Positions 36,332 to 46,291 of a DNA stretch of 64,000 bases are shown here, one piece after another. The position numbers were made by a program, and so were the translations under genes. How positions within the stretch are numbered: position 1 is the first letter of the stretch; every line of letters begins with the position of its first letter. Source of the DNA: Alphaproteobacteria bacterium (GTDB lineage Bacteria > Pseudomonadota > Alphaproteobacteria > Caulobacterales > Maricaulaceae); the NCBI GenBank assembly GCA_018222865.1, contig JAAEZM010000013.1, forward strand, positions 1 through 64,000, read 5' to 3'. The notes under the pieces were generated by a model. It had not been told where the DNA came from, did not search any database, and was given only the letters and a program-made list of their open reading frames with translations.

Positions 36332-38053
36332 CTACTCCCCCGAGTGGTGGAAGCTTGCTTCGTGCTCGTACACGGTCTCGCCTTCCACCACCGTCATCCA
36401 GGGTGTCACTGACAGGATCTCCATCGGTTCAATCGTCATGATATCGGCGGAGAAGATGGTGAAATCGGCGCGTTTACCGATCTCGATTGTGCCCAGCTCG
36501 TCCTCGCGGAAGGAGGCATAGGCCGGCCAGAGGGTGAAGAGTTTGAGCGCATCATCCCGCGATAGCGCCTCCTCCGGGTGCCAATTCTCGCCCTGGAAGC
36601 CCGCCAGGTCCGCACGCGCCACGGCGGCATAAAACTCGATGCGCGGATCGCCCTGCTCGACAGGCGCATCAGAGCCGCCGGTTATGCGAGCGCCGGCATC
36701 AAGAAGCGATTGCCAGGCATAGGCCCCCTCAAGACGGTCACTACCCAGGCGCGCCGGAGCGAAATGAAGATCGCCAATCGCGTGAGAGGGCTGCATGGAA
36801 GCGATGACGCCCAGCTCGGCAAAACGCGGAATATCAATCGGGTGGACGATTTGCGTATGCTCATCGCGCCAGCGATGATCAACCAGCGCGCGATCTTCCG
36901 GCGGGACTTGTTCCAGCGCATCCTCAACCCAGTTGAGAAGATTGCGATTACCCAGATCACCAATGGCGTGGACATTCATCTGCACGCCAGAGCGCAAGGC
37001 TTCGGTGAACAAGCCGATTGTCTGGTCTTCTTCTGCAATGGTGAGACCGGAGGTTTCCGGACGGTCGGAATAGGGCATGAGAAGCGCAGCACCGCGCGAT
37101 CCCAGAGCGCCATCCATGTAGATTTTAACCGCGCGCGTGATGACACGGCCATCATCGACAATACGCGGCACCCGCTGCGCCAAATCGGCAAACCCGTCAG
37201 GGTTCACCGAGACATAGACGCGGACGGGCAGGCGATTGGCTTCTGCCAGCCCCTCAATCATGTCGACATCGGCGTACGGAACGGACATGTCATGCGCCCC
37301 GGCCCAGCCAAGACTGGCGAGGCGGTGGGCACCGGCTTCGTAGACGTTCGCACGCTCTTCACCGGTTGGCGCCGCGACCAGTGCAGACGCGGAATACATC
37401 GCGGTATCAATCAGCATGCCCGTGGGCTCACCCGCCTCATTAAAAAGGATCTCTCCGCCATCGGGGGCGATGCTGTCTCGGGTGATACCGGCCTGTTCCA
37501 GAGCCATGGAATTGGCCACAAGGGCGTGGCCATCGGCTCGAATGAGGACGACCGGATTATCCGGCGCCACGGCATCAAGGTCCTGCCGGGTCGGGAAGCG
37601 GGCTTCGGGATAATGGGTCTCGATCCAGCCTCGTCCATAAACCACCTCGCCTTCACCAACCGTGCTGGCCGTCTCGGCAACAGCCTCGGTCAATTCAGCA
37701 ATCGAAGCGACACTGTCGAGGTTTAACGTGCGCTCGCGCTGCCCCACACCGAAGACGTGAATATGGCTGTCGGTGAAGCCGGGATACATGGCGCCGCCAT
37801 TGAGATCGATAATCCGCGTGTCCGGGCCGATCAATAATTGCGCTTCATCCTCGCCGCCCGCGAAGCTGATACGCCCGCCCGATGTCGCCACGGCCTCAAC
37901 CAGCGGAGCGTCATCATTGGCGGTATAGATCGGGCCACCCCAATAGATGGCATCGGCAAAGGCGACCTCCTGATCATAGGAGGGACCTCCCTCTTCGCTG
38001 ACGCCACAAGCAGACAGCAAAATCGCCAAGGCTGGCACAATTTGTTTGATCAT
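36332..38053 (-). CDS. Amidohydrolase-family lipoprotein (YtcJ-like)
   Basis: 573-residue metal-dependent hydrolase of the YtcJ subgroup, exported as a lipoprotein (lipobox LLSAC, C16). Metal residues: HIH in GFTDSHIHVFG, a candidate bridging lysine in AVKIYMDGALGSRG, H in MNVHAIGD and D in GGSDAPVEQGDPR. YtcJ relatives act on amide or N-acyl bonds; the substrate here is unknown. Minus-strand and single, with a terminator from rpmB upstream of it. Confidence 0.9.
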   Translation of the reverse strand: MIKQIVPALAILLSACGVSEEGGPSYDQEVAFADAIYWGGPIYTANDDAPLVEAVATSGGRISFAGGEDEAQLLIGPDTRIIDLNGGAMYPGFTDSHIHVFGVGQRERTLNLDSVASIAELTEAVAETASTVGEGEVVYGRGWIETHYPEARFPTRQDLDAVAPDNPVVLIRADGHALVANSMALEQAGITRDSIAPDGGEILFNEAGEPTGMLIDTAMYSASALVAAPTGEERANVYEAGAHRLASLGWAGAHDMSVPYADVDMIEGLAEANRLPVRVYVSVNPDGFADLAQRVPRIVDDGRVITRAVKIYMDGALGSRGAALLMPYSDRPETSGLTIAEEDQTIGLFTEALRSGVQMNVHAIGDLGNRNLLNWVEDALEQVPPEDRALVDHRWRDEHTQIVHPIDIPRFAELGVIASMQPSHAIGDLHFAPARLGSDRLEGAYAWQSLLDAGARITGGSDAPVEQGDPRIEFYAAVARADLAGFQGENWHPEEALSRDDALKLFTLWPAYASFREDELGTIEIGKRADFTIFSADIMTIEPMEILSVTPWMTVVEGETVYEHEASFHHSGE

Positions 38054-38114
38054 TTTCGCTTCCCCGTATCGCGAAATGGGAAGCTAGCGCTGCCTGTCTC
38101 AAACCTCAACGCGC

Positions 38115-38149
38115 AAAAAAACGCTCGCTGCATGGCAGCGAGCGTTTTT
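38115..38149 (-). terminator. Rho-independent terminator of rpmB
   Basis: ACGCTCGCTGC (38121-38131) and GCAGCGAGCGT (38135-38145) form an 11-bp stem with a three-base loop, flanked by A and T runs on the two sides. On the minus strand it follows the rpmB stop by about 26 bases; it could work in both directions. Confidence 0.9.
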
Positions 38150-38175
38150 CAAACCGGTCTAAGCGGCGATAAGGC

Positions 38176-38454
38176 CTAGCTGGCCTTCTTCAGCTCACGC
38201 TTGATTTTCAGAGCGCGGTCGGACAGCTGCTCGTCACGGGCTTTCATCAGGAAAGCATCGAGACCACCAACATGGTCGACAGAGCGCAGTGCCTTAGCGG
38301 CAACGCGAAGCTTGTAGCTGCGACCCAACTTGTCGGAAGACAGGGTCACATCGCACAGATTCGGCAGGAAACGGCGACGGGTCTTGTTATGCGCGTGGGA
38401 AACGTTATTTCCCGTCATCACACCCGTACCAGTCAATTCGCAGCGACGTGCCAT
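38176..38454 (-). CDS. rpmB: RpmB, 50S ribosomal protein L28
   Basis: 92-residue basic protein with the L28 start [20 protein letters not shown] and [14 protein letters not shown] 38454 is used; in-frame upstream ATGs would add a long unconserved extension. AAGGTG lies ahead. It is followed by a clear terminator and diverges from the DUF3108 gene, a neighbour pair I recall in other alphaproteobacteria. Confidence 0.97.
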   Translation of the reverse strand: MARRCELTGTGVMTGNNVSHAHNKTRRRFLPNLCDVTLSSDKLGRSYKLRVAAKALRSVDHVGGLDAFLMKARDEQLSDRALKIKRELKKAS

Positions 38455-38657
38455 GATCATCGCACCTTTCAAACAATAGAATTCTTGCGCTTTGGCCTTG
38501 CAGCCATTGCGGGAGCGGGCGAAATAACGGAGTGAGCGGGCTGCGTCAAGCATTTGGCGTTCATCTTGCAGCCAGTTTAGCGGTATTATTGCAGTTACCG
38601 GACAAGATCTCAATTAACTGCCGGGGCCGGCGGGGCCTTATGACAGGAGAGTAAAGC

Positions 38658-39458
38658 GTGAAAAAGGTATGGATTCTCAGCACGAGCTTGGCAATGGCAA
38701 TGGGCGCTCTGCCGGCACAGGCCGATGATGCAGCTCCCCTCGCCGCGACGGGCCAGGGCGTTACAGTCCAATACGCTGGCTCGGTGATGATCTTCCAGGT
38801 CGCCAATATCGTCGTGAGCGGTGTCTTTGAACAGGACACCTACCAGGCGTCGGCCCGTTTCACCGCTGCCGGTCTGGCGGCGCTATTCACCGATGCGGAT
38901 ATTGAAGCGGGAGTGAGCGGCTATCGTAACGGTCCGAACCTGCTGCCCTGGCGTTACAGCCACCTCAATCATGCCTCTTCAAAGGGCCGGATTGTCGGCA
39001 TTGATTTCCCCGAAGGCGTCGCAACACCGGACATCAATCCGCCCTTTGGCAATATGGGCGAACCACCCGCCAATGAAGACCAGCGTCGTGGCGCTGCTGA
39101 CCCACTCTCGACTTTACTCTCAGTCGGTCTTGGAGCGGCGGCCAGCGAAGAGGCCCCTTGCGAGGGCTCCATGCCGGTCTTTGACGGTCGAGCACGCTAT
39201 AATCTGCGTTTTGAATATGGTGGCCAGGACCAGGTTCGCACGCGGGCCTGGAGCGGTGAAGCGGCGGTTTGTCATGCCTTCTATGAGCCGATCGCTGGTT
39301 ACGAGGCGGGCGAATTCCCGTCCGACGACCTCACATCCAACCCGATCACCATGTGGTTTGCCGAAGTTGATGACGGTGTCCGCGTCCCGGTCCGCATCCG
39401 CACCAATGCCGGTTTTGGCGGCGTCACGGTGACCGCACGCTCCATCCAGGTCGATTAA
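38658..39458 (+). CDS. DUF3108 domain-containing periplasmic protein
   Basis: 266 residues with a signal peptide ending LPAQA. The sequence VFEQDTYQASARFTAAGLAALF and the later YNLRFEYGGQDQ and PITMWFAEVDDGVRVPVRI match the DUF3108 plan of beta-strand repeats. Two cysteines (about 169 and 210) could form a disulfide. Function unknown. The Suv3-like helicase follows by about 100 bases. Confidence 0.8.
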   Translation: MKKVWILSTSLAMAMGALPAQADDAAPLAATGQGVTVQYAGSVMIFQVANIVVSGVFEQDTYQASARFTAAGLAALFTDADIEAGVSGYRNGPNLLPWRYSHLNHASSKGRIVGIDFPEGVATPDINPPFGNMGEPPANEDQRRGAADPLSTLLSVGLGAAASEEAPCEGSMPVFDGRARYNLRFEYGGQDQVRTRAWSGEAAVCHAFYEPIAGYEAGEFPSDDLTSNPITMWFAEVDDGVRVPVRIRTNAGFGGVTVTARSIQVD

Positions 39459-39560
39459 TCCGCACCGGACTGCCGAGAGAAGTTGCGCGGAACTGCCCGC
39501 ACTGGCTCGATAAAAGCCTCAACCTGTCCTATTCCTCGGGCAGACGACGAGGATGATGCC

Positions 39561-42344
39561 ATGACTTCGGCAATTCCGGCCCGCGGGCCAGCCCCGGGTG
39601 GAGAGAGCTCCGCCCCGATCACAGCAGCGCTCGGGCCTACCAATACCGGCAAGACGCATCTGGCAGTGGAACGCATGCTGGCGCACAGCTCCGGCATGAT
39701 CGGGCTGCCACTGCGCCTGCTTGCCCGCGAGATCTATGATCGCGTGGTGAAGATCAAAGGCGAAGCCGCCGCGGCGCTGATCACCGGGGAAGAAAAAATC
39801 ATCCCCTCTTCGGCGCGCTACTTCATCTGCACCGCCGAGGCCATGCCGGTTTCCAAACCCGTCGCCTTCATGGCGATTGACGAGGTCCAGCTTGCGGCTG
39901 ACCCGGAGCGCGGTCATGTGTTCACCGATCGCATGCTCCATGCGCGCGGCACGCAGGAAACCATGATACTGGGTTCCGCGACCATGACCGGGCAGATCCT
40001 CGACCTTGTCCCGGACGCAGAAATCGTCACCCGCGAACGCTTCTCCCAGCTGACCTATGCAGGCCCTTCGAAACTGACACGCCTGCCCCGCAGAAGCGCA
40101 ATCGTCGCTTTCTCGGCCGAGTCCGTCTACGCGATCGCGGAGCTTCTGCGCCGGCGACGCGGCGGGGCAGCGGTGGTGATGGGCGGGCTGAGCCCGCGCA
40201 CCCGCAACGCCCAGGTCGAGCTCTACCAGTCCGGCGAAGTGGACTTCCTGGTTGCGACCGATGCCATCGGCATGGGGCTGAATATGGATATCGACCATGT
40301 CGCCTTTGCCGAGGCGCGCAAGTTCGACGGCCAAAAGACCCGCCGATTACGTCCCTCGGAACTGTCGCAGATTGCTGGCCGTGCCGGACGTTTCCGCAGT
40401 GACGGCACCTTCGGCGAGACCGGCGATTGCCGTCCCTTTGATCCCGATGTGGTCGAGGCGATCGAGAGCCATCGTTTCAACCCGGTGGAGCGCTTGTCCT
40501 GGCGCAATCCGGATCTCGATGACAGCTCGCTGGACGCGCTCCGGTACACGCTCAACAAACCCACCCCGCACCCCGCTCTCGAGCGCGTGCGCGAATCCAG
40601 TGATGAGCGTGCCCTAGATGTCCTCGCCGGCGATCATGAAGTGCGCGATCGCGTTACCAACCCGGCCATGGTTGAACGCTTGTGGGATTGCTGCCGCCTT
40701 CCCGATTTTCGCAAGGCTACCATTGATGCCCATGCCCGTCTGGTGAAGTCCATCTTCATGCACTTGTCGACCGGCAATGGCCGCCTGCCCAATAGCTGGA
40801 TGGCCGGGCAGCTGGAGAAACTCGACAAGACCGCCGGGGATGTCGATGCGCTGGCGGCCCGCCTGGCGCATGTGCGCACCTGGGCCTATGCCGCTCACCG
40901 TTCTGACTGGACCCAGGACCCGGAGCATTGGCGCGGTGAAACACGTCGTGTCGAGGACAATCTCTCCGACGCGTTGCATGAGCGCCTGATGCAGCGCTTT
41001 GTCGACCGCCGCACCAGCGCCCTGATGAAAGGGCTGCGCGATGAGAAAGATCTTCTGGCGGGTGTCTCGGCGGAAGGCGATGTAACCGTTGAAGGTCATT
41101 ATGTCGGCCGCCTGGACGGGCTGGTCTTCAAACCCGATGCGGAAGGCAAGGAAGCCGCGGCAAAAGCCTTGCGCTCTGCCGCGCTCAAAGCCCTGCAGCC
41201 CGAACTCAATCGACGTCTGAGCGCGCTGGCAAACGCCAGTGTTGAAACGCTGAGCATTGACCGCGCCGGTCAGGTTTTCTGGCAAGATGAAGTCATTGGC
41301 ACGCTGAGCAAGGGCCACTCCTTGCTACAGCCGGGCGTCCGCCTGACCGGTGGCGAGTTGGGCAGTGCAGACATGCTTACCGCAGCGCGGCACAGCGTGC
41401 AGTCCCGGGTTGAGGAGATTTTCAGAACCCAGCTCGCCCCGCTTTTCGGTCTGAAGACCGGCGCTAATGATCCCGAGATTGCGGGCGCGGCGCGCGGTGT
41501 TCTTTTCCGCCTTTATGAAGCGGGCGGTGCCTTGCCGCGACACGAGATCGCCGAGGAGATCAAAGCGCTGGAACAGCCAGAGCGTCGCGCTCTGCGCCAA
41601 CTCGGGGTCCGTATTGGCGAGCATATGATCTATTTGCCGGCACTGGTGAAACCGGCTCCGGCCCAGCACTACGCCCTGCTGCGGGCATTGGAGCAGGATG
41701 ATCTCGATACCAGCTGGATGCCCGGCGCCGGGCTGACTTCTGTTGCCAATGACAAAACGCGCCGCCGCGCCGATTATGCCGCGATTGGCTATCAGACGTG
41801 CGGCCCCCGCGCTGTGCGTTTCGATATGCTGGAACGGCTGGCTGATGAAATCCGCGACGGCCGGAAAAAGTCCGGCAAGTCCGGCTTTGAGCTGACGGCT
41901 GAAATGACTGCGCTCCTGGGCTCGAGTGTCGAGGATTTGCGAGGCGTGCTCTCGGCCTTGGGATATCGCCGCGTAAAGAAAGGCGCTGATCCGGAAAAGC
42001 TGGAAGGTGAAGTCTGGGCCCCACGCCGCACGGCTCGCGCTGATGACAAGGCAGAGCCCGCAGGAACCCGCTCGCCCAAGAGAGAGGGCAAACCGCGCGG
42101 CAAGGACACGCAGCGAGGCCGCCCTCAAGCATCATCTCGTGGCAAGCCCGCACCGCAACCCTCAGAGCCCGATGCGGACAACCCGTTTGCGGTGCTCGCC
42201 GCCCTCAAGCTGGACAATGCGGAGCCGAAGAAGAGCCCGAAAAAATCCAAACGCCGCCGCTCACGCAAACCCAAAACAGACGCCGCCGCCGCGCAAACAC
42301 AGCCCGAGCCGGCCAATGATGAAAAGAAAGAGCCACAGAGCTGA
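39561..42344 (+). CDS. Suv3-like ATP-dependent RNA helicase
   Basis: 927-residue superfamily-2 helicase resembling mitochondrial SUV3. Walker A GPTNTGKTH is at 25-33, Walker B AIDEVQLAAD, motif III LGSATM, and motif VI QIAGRAGRF. SUV3 unwinds RNA with PNPase, so RNA turnover is likely. The last 120 residues are a basic, disordered tail (KSPKKSKRRRSRKPK) suited to RNA binding. ATG 39561 is chosen over 39483. The S4 gene follows by 11 bases. Confidence 0.92.
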   Translation: MTSAIPARGPAPGGESSAPITAALGPTNTGKTHLAVERMLAHSSGMIGLPLRLLAREIYDRVVKIKGEAAAALITGEEKIIPSSARYFICTAEAMPVSKPVAFMAIDEVQLAADPERGHVFTDRMLHARGTQETMILGSATMTGQILDLVPDAEIVTRERFSQLTYAGPSKLTRLPRRSAIVAFSAESVYAIAELLRRRRGGAAVVMGGLSPRTRNAQVELYQSGEVDFLVATDAIGMGLNMDIDHVAFAEARKFDGQKTRRLRPSELSQIAGRAGRFRSDGTFGETGDCRPFDPDVVEAIESHRFNPVERLSWRNPDLDDSSLDALRYTLNKPTPHPALERVRESSDERALDVLAGDHEVRDRVTNPAMVERLWDCCRLPDFRKATIDAHARLVKSIFMHLSTGNGRLPNSWMAGQLEKLDKTAGDVDALAARLAHVRTWAYAAHRSDWTQDPEHWRGETRRVEDNLSDALHERLMQRFVDRRTSALMKGLRDEKDLLAGVSAEGDVTVEGHYVGRLDGLVFKPDAEGKEAAAKALRSAALKALQPELNRRLSALANASVETLSIDRAGQVFWQDEVIGTLSKGHSLLQPGVRLTGGELGSADMLTAARHSVQSRVEEIFRTQLAPLFGLKTGANDPEIAGAARGVLFRLYEAGGALPRHEIAEEIKALEQPERRALRQLGVRIGEHMIYLPALVKPAPAQHYALLRALEQDDLDTSWMPGAGLTSVANDKTRRRADYAAIGYQTCGPRAVRFDMLERLADEIRDGRKKSGKSGFELTAEMTALLGSSVEDLRGVLSALGYRRVKKGADPEKLEGEVWAPRRTARADDKAEPAGTRSPKREGKPRGKDTQRGRPQASSRGKPAPQPSEPDADNPFAVLAALKLDNAEPKKSPKKSKRRRSRKPKTDAAAAQTQPEPANDEKKEPQS

Positions 42345-42355
42345 GCCAAGCCTGA

Positions 42356-42670
42356 ATGTCGGACACGCAGCGCATTGATATCTGGCTTTGGCAAGCGCGT
42401 TTCTTCAAGACGCGCAGCCTCGCCACGACCATTGTCCAGAAGGGACAATGCCGCATCACATCGGGCGGCACGACACGCCGGATCAGCAAGGCCTCCAGCC
42501 TGGTCCGGATCGGCGATGGTTTGACCTTCAAGAAGAATGGCCGGATTGTTCAACTCGAAATCCTCGAGCTCAGCGCCCGGCGCGGACCGGCAGCAGAAGC
42601 GCAGACGCTCTATCGCCTGCTTGAGGATGAGACAGAAACTGGCGTAAGGCGGGAAGAGACGGAGATCTGA
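42356..42670 (+). CDS. S4-domain RNA-binding protein (Hsp15/HslR-like)
   Basis: 104 residues. The S4 fold begins RIDIWLWQARFFKTRSLAT and holds QKGQCRITSG, the pattern of Hsp15-type proteins that bind stalled 50S-peptidyl-tRNA. The C-terminus is charged. It stands between the helicase (11 bases) and the TerB-like gene (4 bases), one operon centred on RNA handling. Confidence 0.9.
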   Translation: MSDTQRIDIWLWQARFFKTRSLATTIVQKGQCRITSGGTTRRISKASSLVRIGDGLTFKKNGRIVQLEILELSARRGPAAEAQTLYRLLEDETETGVRREETEI

Positions 42671-42674
42671 GACG

Positions 42675-43121
42675 ATGGAAATTATCAAACGCCTCTTCAA
42701 TAAAACCGGGACTGAAGCGCAGCCGGAAACCGACCCTCATGTTGCAGCCACAGCCCTTTTGGTCGAGGCGGCCCTGGCGGACGGTATCTATGCGGATTGC
42801 GAGCAGGACACGATCATCAACACGCTGGAAGTCGCCTTCGGCCTTGAAGGGGAAAAGGCGCGACGCATCCTCGACCAGGCGGAAGAACTCGCCGAGACGG
42901 CTGTTGATCATCACCGCTTTACCAAGGTCGTGAAGACGTGTCTGAGCGAGCAAGAACGTGTGGCTCTGATCGAACAGCTTTGGCTTGTTGCCCTGGCTGA
43001 TGGCGAGAAATCGCCCTTCGAGGATGCCTTTGTGCGCCGGATCGCTCCCTTGCTGGGCATTGATGATCGCGAACGGGTGTTCGCACGCTCACGTGCAGAA
43101 GCGAAAGCAAGACAGCGTTGA
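42675..43121 (+). CDS. TerB-like protein
   Basis: 148 residues, all-helical. The repeated pattern of two helices with ALADGIYADCEQD and ALADGEKSPFEDAF marks a TerB-type fold, in which the acidic ADG turns may bind metal. TerB names tellurite resistance, but most family members have other, unknown roles. It is part of the helicase-S4-TerB run, 72 bases before fdxA. Confidence 0.85.
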   Translation: MEIIKRLFNKTGTEAQPETDPHVAATALLVEAALADGIYADCEQDTIINTLEVAFGLEGEKARRILDQAEELAETAVDHHRFTKVVKTCLSEQERVALIEQLWLVALADGEKSPFEDAFVRRIAPLLGIDDRERVFARSRAEAKARQR

Positions 43122-43192
43122 CAAAGCGGCTCCGGGGTCCCATGTCCCGCCCGCACATGTGATCTTAGACAAACCGCTGATACCTGCCCCCT

Positions 43193-43534
43193 ATGACCTA
43201 TATCGTCACCGACGCCTGCGTCCGCTGTAAATACACCGATTGTGTCGAAGTCTGCCCCGTAGATTGCTTCTATGAGGGCGAGAACTTCCTCGTCATTCAT
43301 CCCGATGAGTGCATTGATTGCGGTGTGTGCGAGCCGGAATGCCCGGTCGAAGCCATCAAGCCGGATACGGAAGATGATAAAGACGGCAAATGGCTGGCAG
43401 TGAACTCCAAGTTCGCGGAAATCTGGCCGAACATCACCCTGCGCAAGGATCCGCCTGCCGACGCAGACAAAATGGCTGAGGAATCCGGCAAGTTCGAGAA
43501 GTATTTCTCCGAGAATCCGGGACAGGGAACGTAA
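43193..43534 (+). CDS. fdxA: FdxA, seven-iron (3Fe-4S/4Fe-4S) ferredoxin
   Basis: 113-residue electron carrier. The cluster-binding cysteines lie in [17 protein letters not shown] and [12 protein letters not shown], the FdxA spacing, with the long C-terminal extension after [11 protein letters not shown] typical of Azotobacter-type 7Fe ferredoxin. A hairpin terminator follows. The fdxA-carD adjacency is familiar from alphaproteobacteria. Confidence 0.96.
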   Translation: MTYIVTDACVRCKYTDCVEVCPVDCFYEGENFLVIHPDECIDCGVCEPECPVEAIKPDTEDDKDGKWLAVNSKFAEIWPNITLRKDPPADADKMAEESGKFEKYFSENPGQGT

Positions 43535-43604
43535 TCGATTTCCCTAAATTTCGCGCGGTTGATTGAAAATTGCGCAAATTTGTGATATCCAAGACACATT
43601 AGAT

Positions 43605-43632
43605 GGGCTGTGCGGGTGGCACGGCCCGCTTT
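43605..43632 (+). terminator. Rho-independent terminator after fdxA
   Basis: GGGCTGTGC (43605-43613) pairs with GCACGGCCC (43619-43627), one G-U pair, five-base loop, then GCTTTTC. Confidence 0.75.
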
Positions 43633-43753
43633 TCTACGTGGCGACTGGTGCACGCATATTATCGATCTCGAAGCCGGCGAAGCCGGAACCTCTTTGAGAT
43701 TGGCGTGATCCTTTTGTCGTTCCGTACACGAAGAGCCCAATGAGAGAGCATCA

Positions 43754-44266
43754 ATGACGAAGAAGACCGCCAACGATAATTTCCAGCAAGGCGATTTCAT
43801 CGTGTATCCGGCCCATGGCGTTGGCCAGGTTACCGGTGTTGAGAAAGACACCGTCGCCGGATTTGATATCGAAGTTTACGTCGTCACCTTTGAGCAGGAT
43901 AAGATGACCCTGCGCGTCCCGACTGCAAAAGCTGAAGCATCTGGCATGCGCCCGCTGTCCAGCGACCGCATTGTCAAGGATGCGCTGAAGACGCTGAAGG
44001 GCAAGGCCCGCGTCAAGCGCACCATGTGGAGCCGTCGTGCGCAAGAATACGAAGCAAAGATCAATTCCGGTGATTTGATCATGATTGCCGAGGTCGTTCG
44101 TGACCTGCACCGTGCTGAAGACCAGCCCGAGCAGTCCTATTCCGAACGCCAGCTCTATGAGAGCGCTCTGGACCGCATGGTCCGTGAGCTCGCGGCTGTC
44201 GAAAATATCGGCCATGAAAAAGCGCGCGAAATGCTGTCAGACTCGCTGCTGAAAAAAGCGGCCTAA
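43754..44266 (+). CDS. carD: CarD/CdnL family RNA polymerase-binding transcription factor
   Basis: 170 residues. An N-terminal RNA-polymerase-interacting Tudor-like domain begins FQQGDFIVYPAHGVGQVTGV, followed by a helical DNA-interacting domain with AKARVKRTMWSRRAQEYE-like basic residues. CdnL in Caulobacter supports rRNA and housekeeping transcription by stabilising open complexes. It has its own upstream interval after the fdxA terminator and a strong hairpin downstream. Confidence 0.95.
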   Translation: MTKKTANDNFQQGDFIVYPAHGVGQVTGVEKDTVAGFDIEVYVVTFEQDKMTLRVPTAKAEASGMRPLSSDRIVKDALKTLKGKARVKRTMWSRRAQEYEAKINSGDLIMIAEVVRDLHRAEDQPEQSYSERQLYESALDRMVRELAAVENIGHEKAREMLSDSLLKKAA

Positions 44267-44305
44267 GACAGATCTCTGCCTTTTTTAAATGCCCTGCGCA
44301 TTGAT

Positions 44306-44340
44306 GAACGCCCGGCCCCGTGCCGGGCGTTCTGCATTTA
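44306..44340 (+). terminator. Hairpin terminator after carD
   Basis: GAACGCCCGGC (44306-44316) and GCCGGGCGTTC (44322-44332) make an 11-bp stem with loop CCCGT. The following TCTGCATTTA is a weak T tract. Confidence 0.6.
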
Positions 44341-44404
44341 ACTGCAGCTTTTCATGATCCGATCCGAGCCCTTTTCCGTACATCAGGGCAAAAGGATTGA
44401 AATC

Positions 44405-45319
44405 ATGACGCTACGCCATACTTCTTCCGCCCCTTCTGTCCGCGCCGAACTTCGCGAGAGCGGTCAGCAGGATTTTGTTCGCGCCGCAATGGCCGAACCG
44501 CTCCTCGAACGGGAAGAAGAAGCAGACTTGGCGCGTCGCTGGCGTGATGATGGCGACGAGGTTGCCCTGCACAAGCTGACCCGCGCGCACATGCGCCTGG
44601 TCGTGTCGCTTGCCGCGAAATACCGCCGCTATGGCCTGCCCATGGCTGACCTCATCCAGGAAGGCAATATCGGGCTGATGAAAGCCGCGGAGCGCTTTGA
44701 GCCGGAACGCGATGTGCGTTTTTCCACCTATGTGTCCTGGTGGATCCGGTCCTGCATCCAGGATTATGTGCTTCGGAACTGGTCGATTGTTCGGACCGGT
44801 ACGACTTCCGCCCAGAAATCCCTCTTCTTCAATCTGCGTCGTCTGCGGGCTCAGATCGGCGATGTCGATAACGCAGCACTGACACCGGAAAACCGCACCA
44901 AGATTGCCACGGAGCTGAAGGTACGCGAGAGCGATGTCGACGCCATGGCCCAGCGCCTGTCCGCATCGGATCGATCCTTGAATGCGCCGGTTGGCGATGA
45001 AGAAAACTCTCAGTGGCAGGATTTCCTGGTGGACGAGAATGCGGTTCCGGAAGAAGCCGTGATGGAGTCCACCGATACGCAGCGCCGCAAGGCCTGGCTC
45101 GGTGAAGCCATGACGCAGCTGAACGACCGGGAGCGCTTCATCATCGCCGAACGCCGTCTCACAGAAGACGGGTCGACGCTGGAATCCCTGGGCAAGGTGC
45201 TTGGCATTTCCAAAGAGCGTGTCCGTCAGATTGAGAACGCCGCGCTGACCAAGCTCCGCAAAGCTCTGGTCACCCGGGTGGGCGACCCGGCAGAAGCCGG
45301 GCTCATCCCGTCGGCCTGA
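44405..45319 (+). CDS. rpoH: RpoH-type sigma factor (RpoH2-like)
   Basis: 304-residue sigma-32-class factor. Region 2 is seen in LIQEGNIGLMKAAERFEPER and FSTYVSWWIRSCIQDYVL, the RpoH box region in QKSLFFNLRRLRAQIG, and region 4 in LGISKERVRQIENAAL. The S-L-F-F-N-L-R-R form of the box resembles alphaproteobacterial RpoH2, linked to oxidative or photo-oxidative stress rather than classic heat shock; this is inferred. ATG 44405 with AAGGA upstream replaces an ATG at 44354. It follows carD's terminator and is convergent with the SNase-like gene. Confidence 0.92.
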   Translation: MTLRHTSSAPSVRAELRESGQQDFVRAAMAEPLLEREEEADLARRWRDDGDEVALHKLTRAHMRLVVSLAAKYRRYGLPMADLIQEGNIGLMKAAERFEPERDVRFSTYVSWWIRSCIQDYVLRNWSIVRTGTTSAQKSLFFNLRRLRAQIGDVDNAALTPENRTKIATELKVRESDVDAMAQRLSASDRSLNAPVGDEENSQWQDFLVDENAVPEEAVMESTDTQRRKAWLGEAMTQLNDRERFIIAERRLTEDGSTLESLGKVLGISKERVRQIENAALTKLRKALVTRVGDPAEAGLIPSA

Positions 45320-45325
45320 TCACGC

Positions 45326-46135
45326 CTAATCAGCCATCTCGTCGAGGCGTTCAAGCCGCAGCGGATTTTCCAAGCGGATCATCGGACCATTCTCGCGCCG
45401 GATGATTCCGCGCACACGGACCCTTCGCCCTTCCAGGGCTTCCAGATCATAGCCAGCGGTTTCAAACCCCGCCACATCCTCTGCCTCGACTCGAATGGTG
45501 AAATCCGTGCGCCAATCGGAACCAAAATTCAAATAGGTCCGCCCGCTTTGCAGGATGGCGACACTCATCACGCGCCCCTCCACAAGGTGGAGCCCTCCCG
45601 CATCCTGCATCAGCAAATCCGGATTTGTATCGCGGACACCATATTGCGGATCGCCCCAGATTCCCGCGCCAGCCGCACGGGCTTCGGCTTCACTGGCGAG
45701 GAGCGCTGTGATTTCCTCCGGATCATTATCAGGATAGGCAAGAACGCGGGCCGCGCCCTGGCTGACAAGGCGCGCTTGTACGCTGACCCATCCCGCCTCA
45801 TCGATTGGCCGCCAAACCCTCGCGATTGTTCTGCCATAGCGGTCAGGTCCCTCGCGGACCGGATCAAGTCTTACCCGGCCCGCGGCAAGTTCCGCCTCCA
45901 ACAAGGTCCGGCTTAGCGTCTCATCCGGCGCCTCAAGCATGGCCAGGCGCACTTCACCATTCATGCGCTCGCCAGAAACGTCGAAACTGAGCGGGCCGCT
46001 TACCGCCTCCACCCCAGCCACGACCGCATCGGCCGGGGGCGCATCGGCCGGAGGCTCCAATCGTGGTTCTTCGGCGCGGGAGCATCCAGCCGAGAGCGCA
46101 AGAACAAGGACAAACCAGACAGATAGATTACGCAT
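45326..46135 (-). CDS. Staphylococcal-nuclease-like lipoprotein
   Basis: 269-residue lipoprotein (lipobox SAGC). The central part, PDRYGRTIARVW, QGAARVLAYPDND and AGAGIWGD, is the SNase/thermonuclease fold pattern. The C-terminal 80 residues, with VEGRVMSVAILQSGRTYLNFG, look like an OB-fold stretch. Whether it cuts nucleic acid is not certain. GGAGG before ATG 46135 fixes the start; the ATG at 46219 is unlikely. Confidence 0.8.
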   Translation of the reverse strand: MRNLSVWFVLVLALSAGCSRAEEPRLEPPADAPPADAVVAGVEAVSGPLSFDVSGERMNGEVRLAMLEAPDETLSRTLLEAELAAGRVRLDPVREGPDRYGRTIARVWRPIDEAGWVSVQARLVSQGAARVLAYPDNDPEEITALLASEAEARAAGAGIWGDPQYGVRDTNPDLLMQDAGGLHLVEGRVMSVAILQSGRTYLNFGSDWRTDFTIRVEAEDVAGFETAGYDLEALEGRRVRVRGIIRRENGPMIRLENPLRLERLDEMAD

Positions 46136-46291
46136 ACTGACCTCCATTGATATCTCGGGTGACAATATACACTCTTTGGTTGCATTTTTATATGCACTCG
46201 CCCCAAAAACCGCGGACAAAATGAAGAGCGGTTAACCATTTTTTTTCTGTCTAGGGCGCTAATGGCATGAACCAGCCAGCAGGATGCCGAC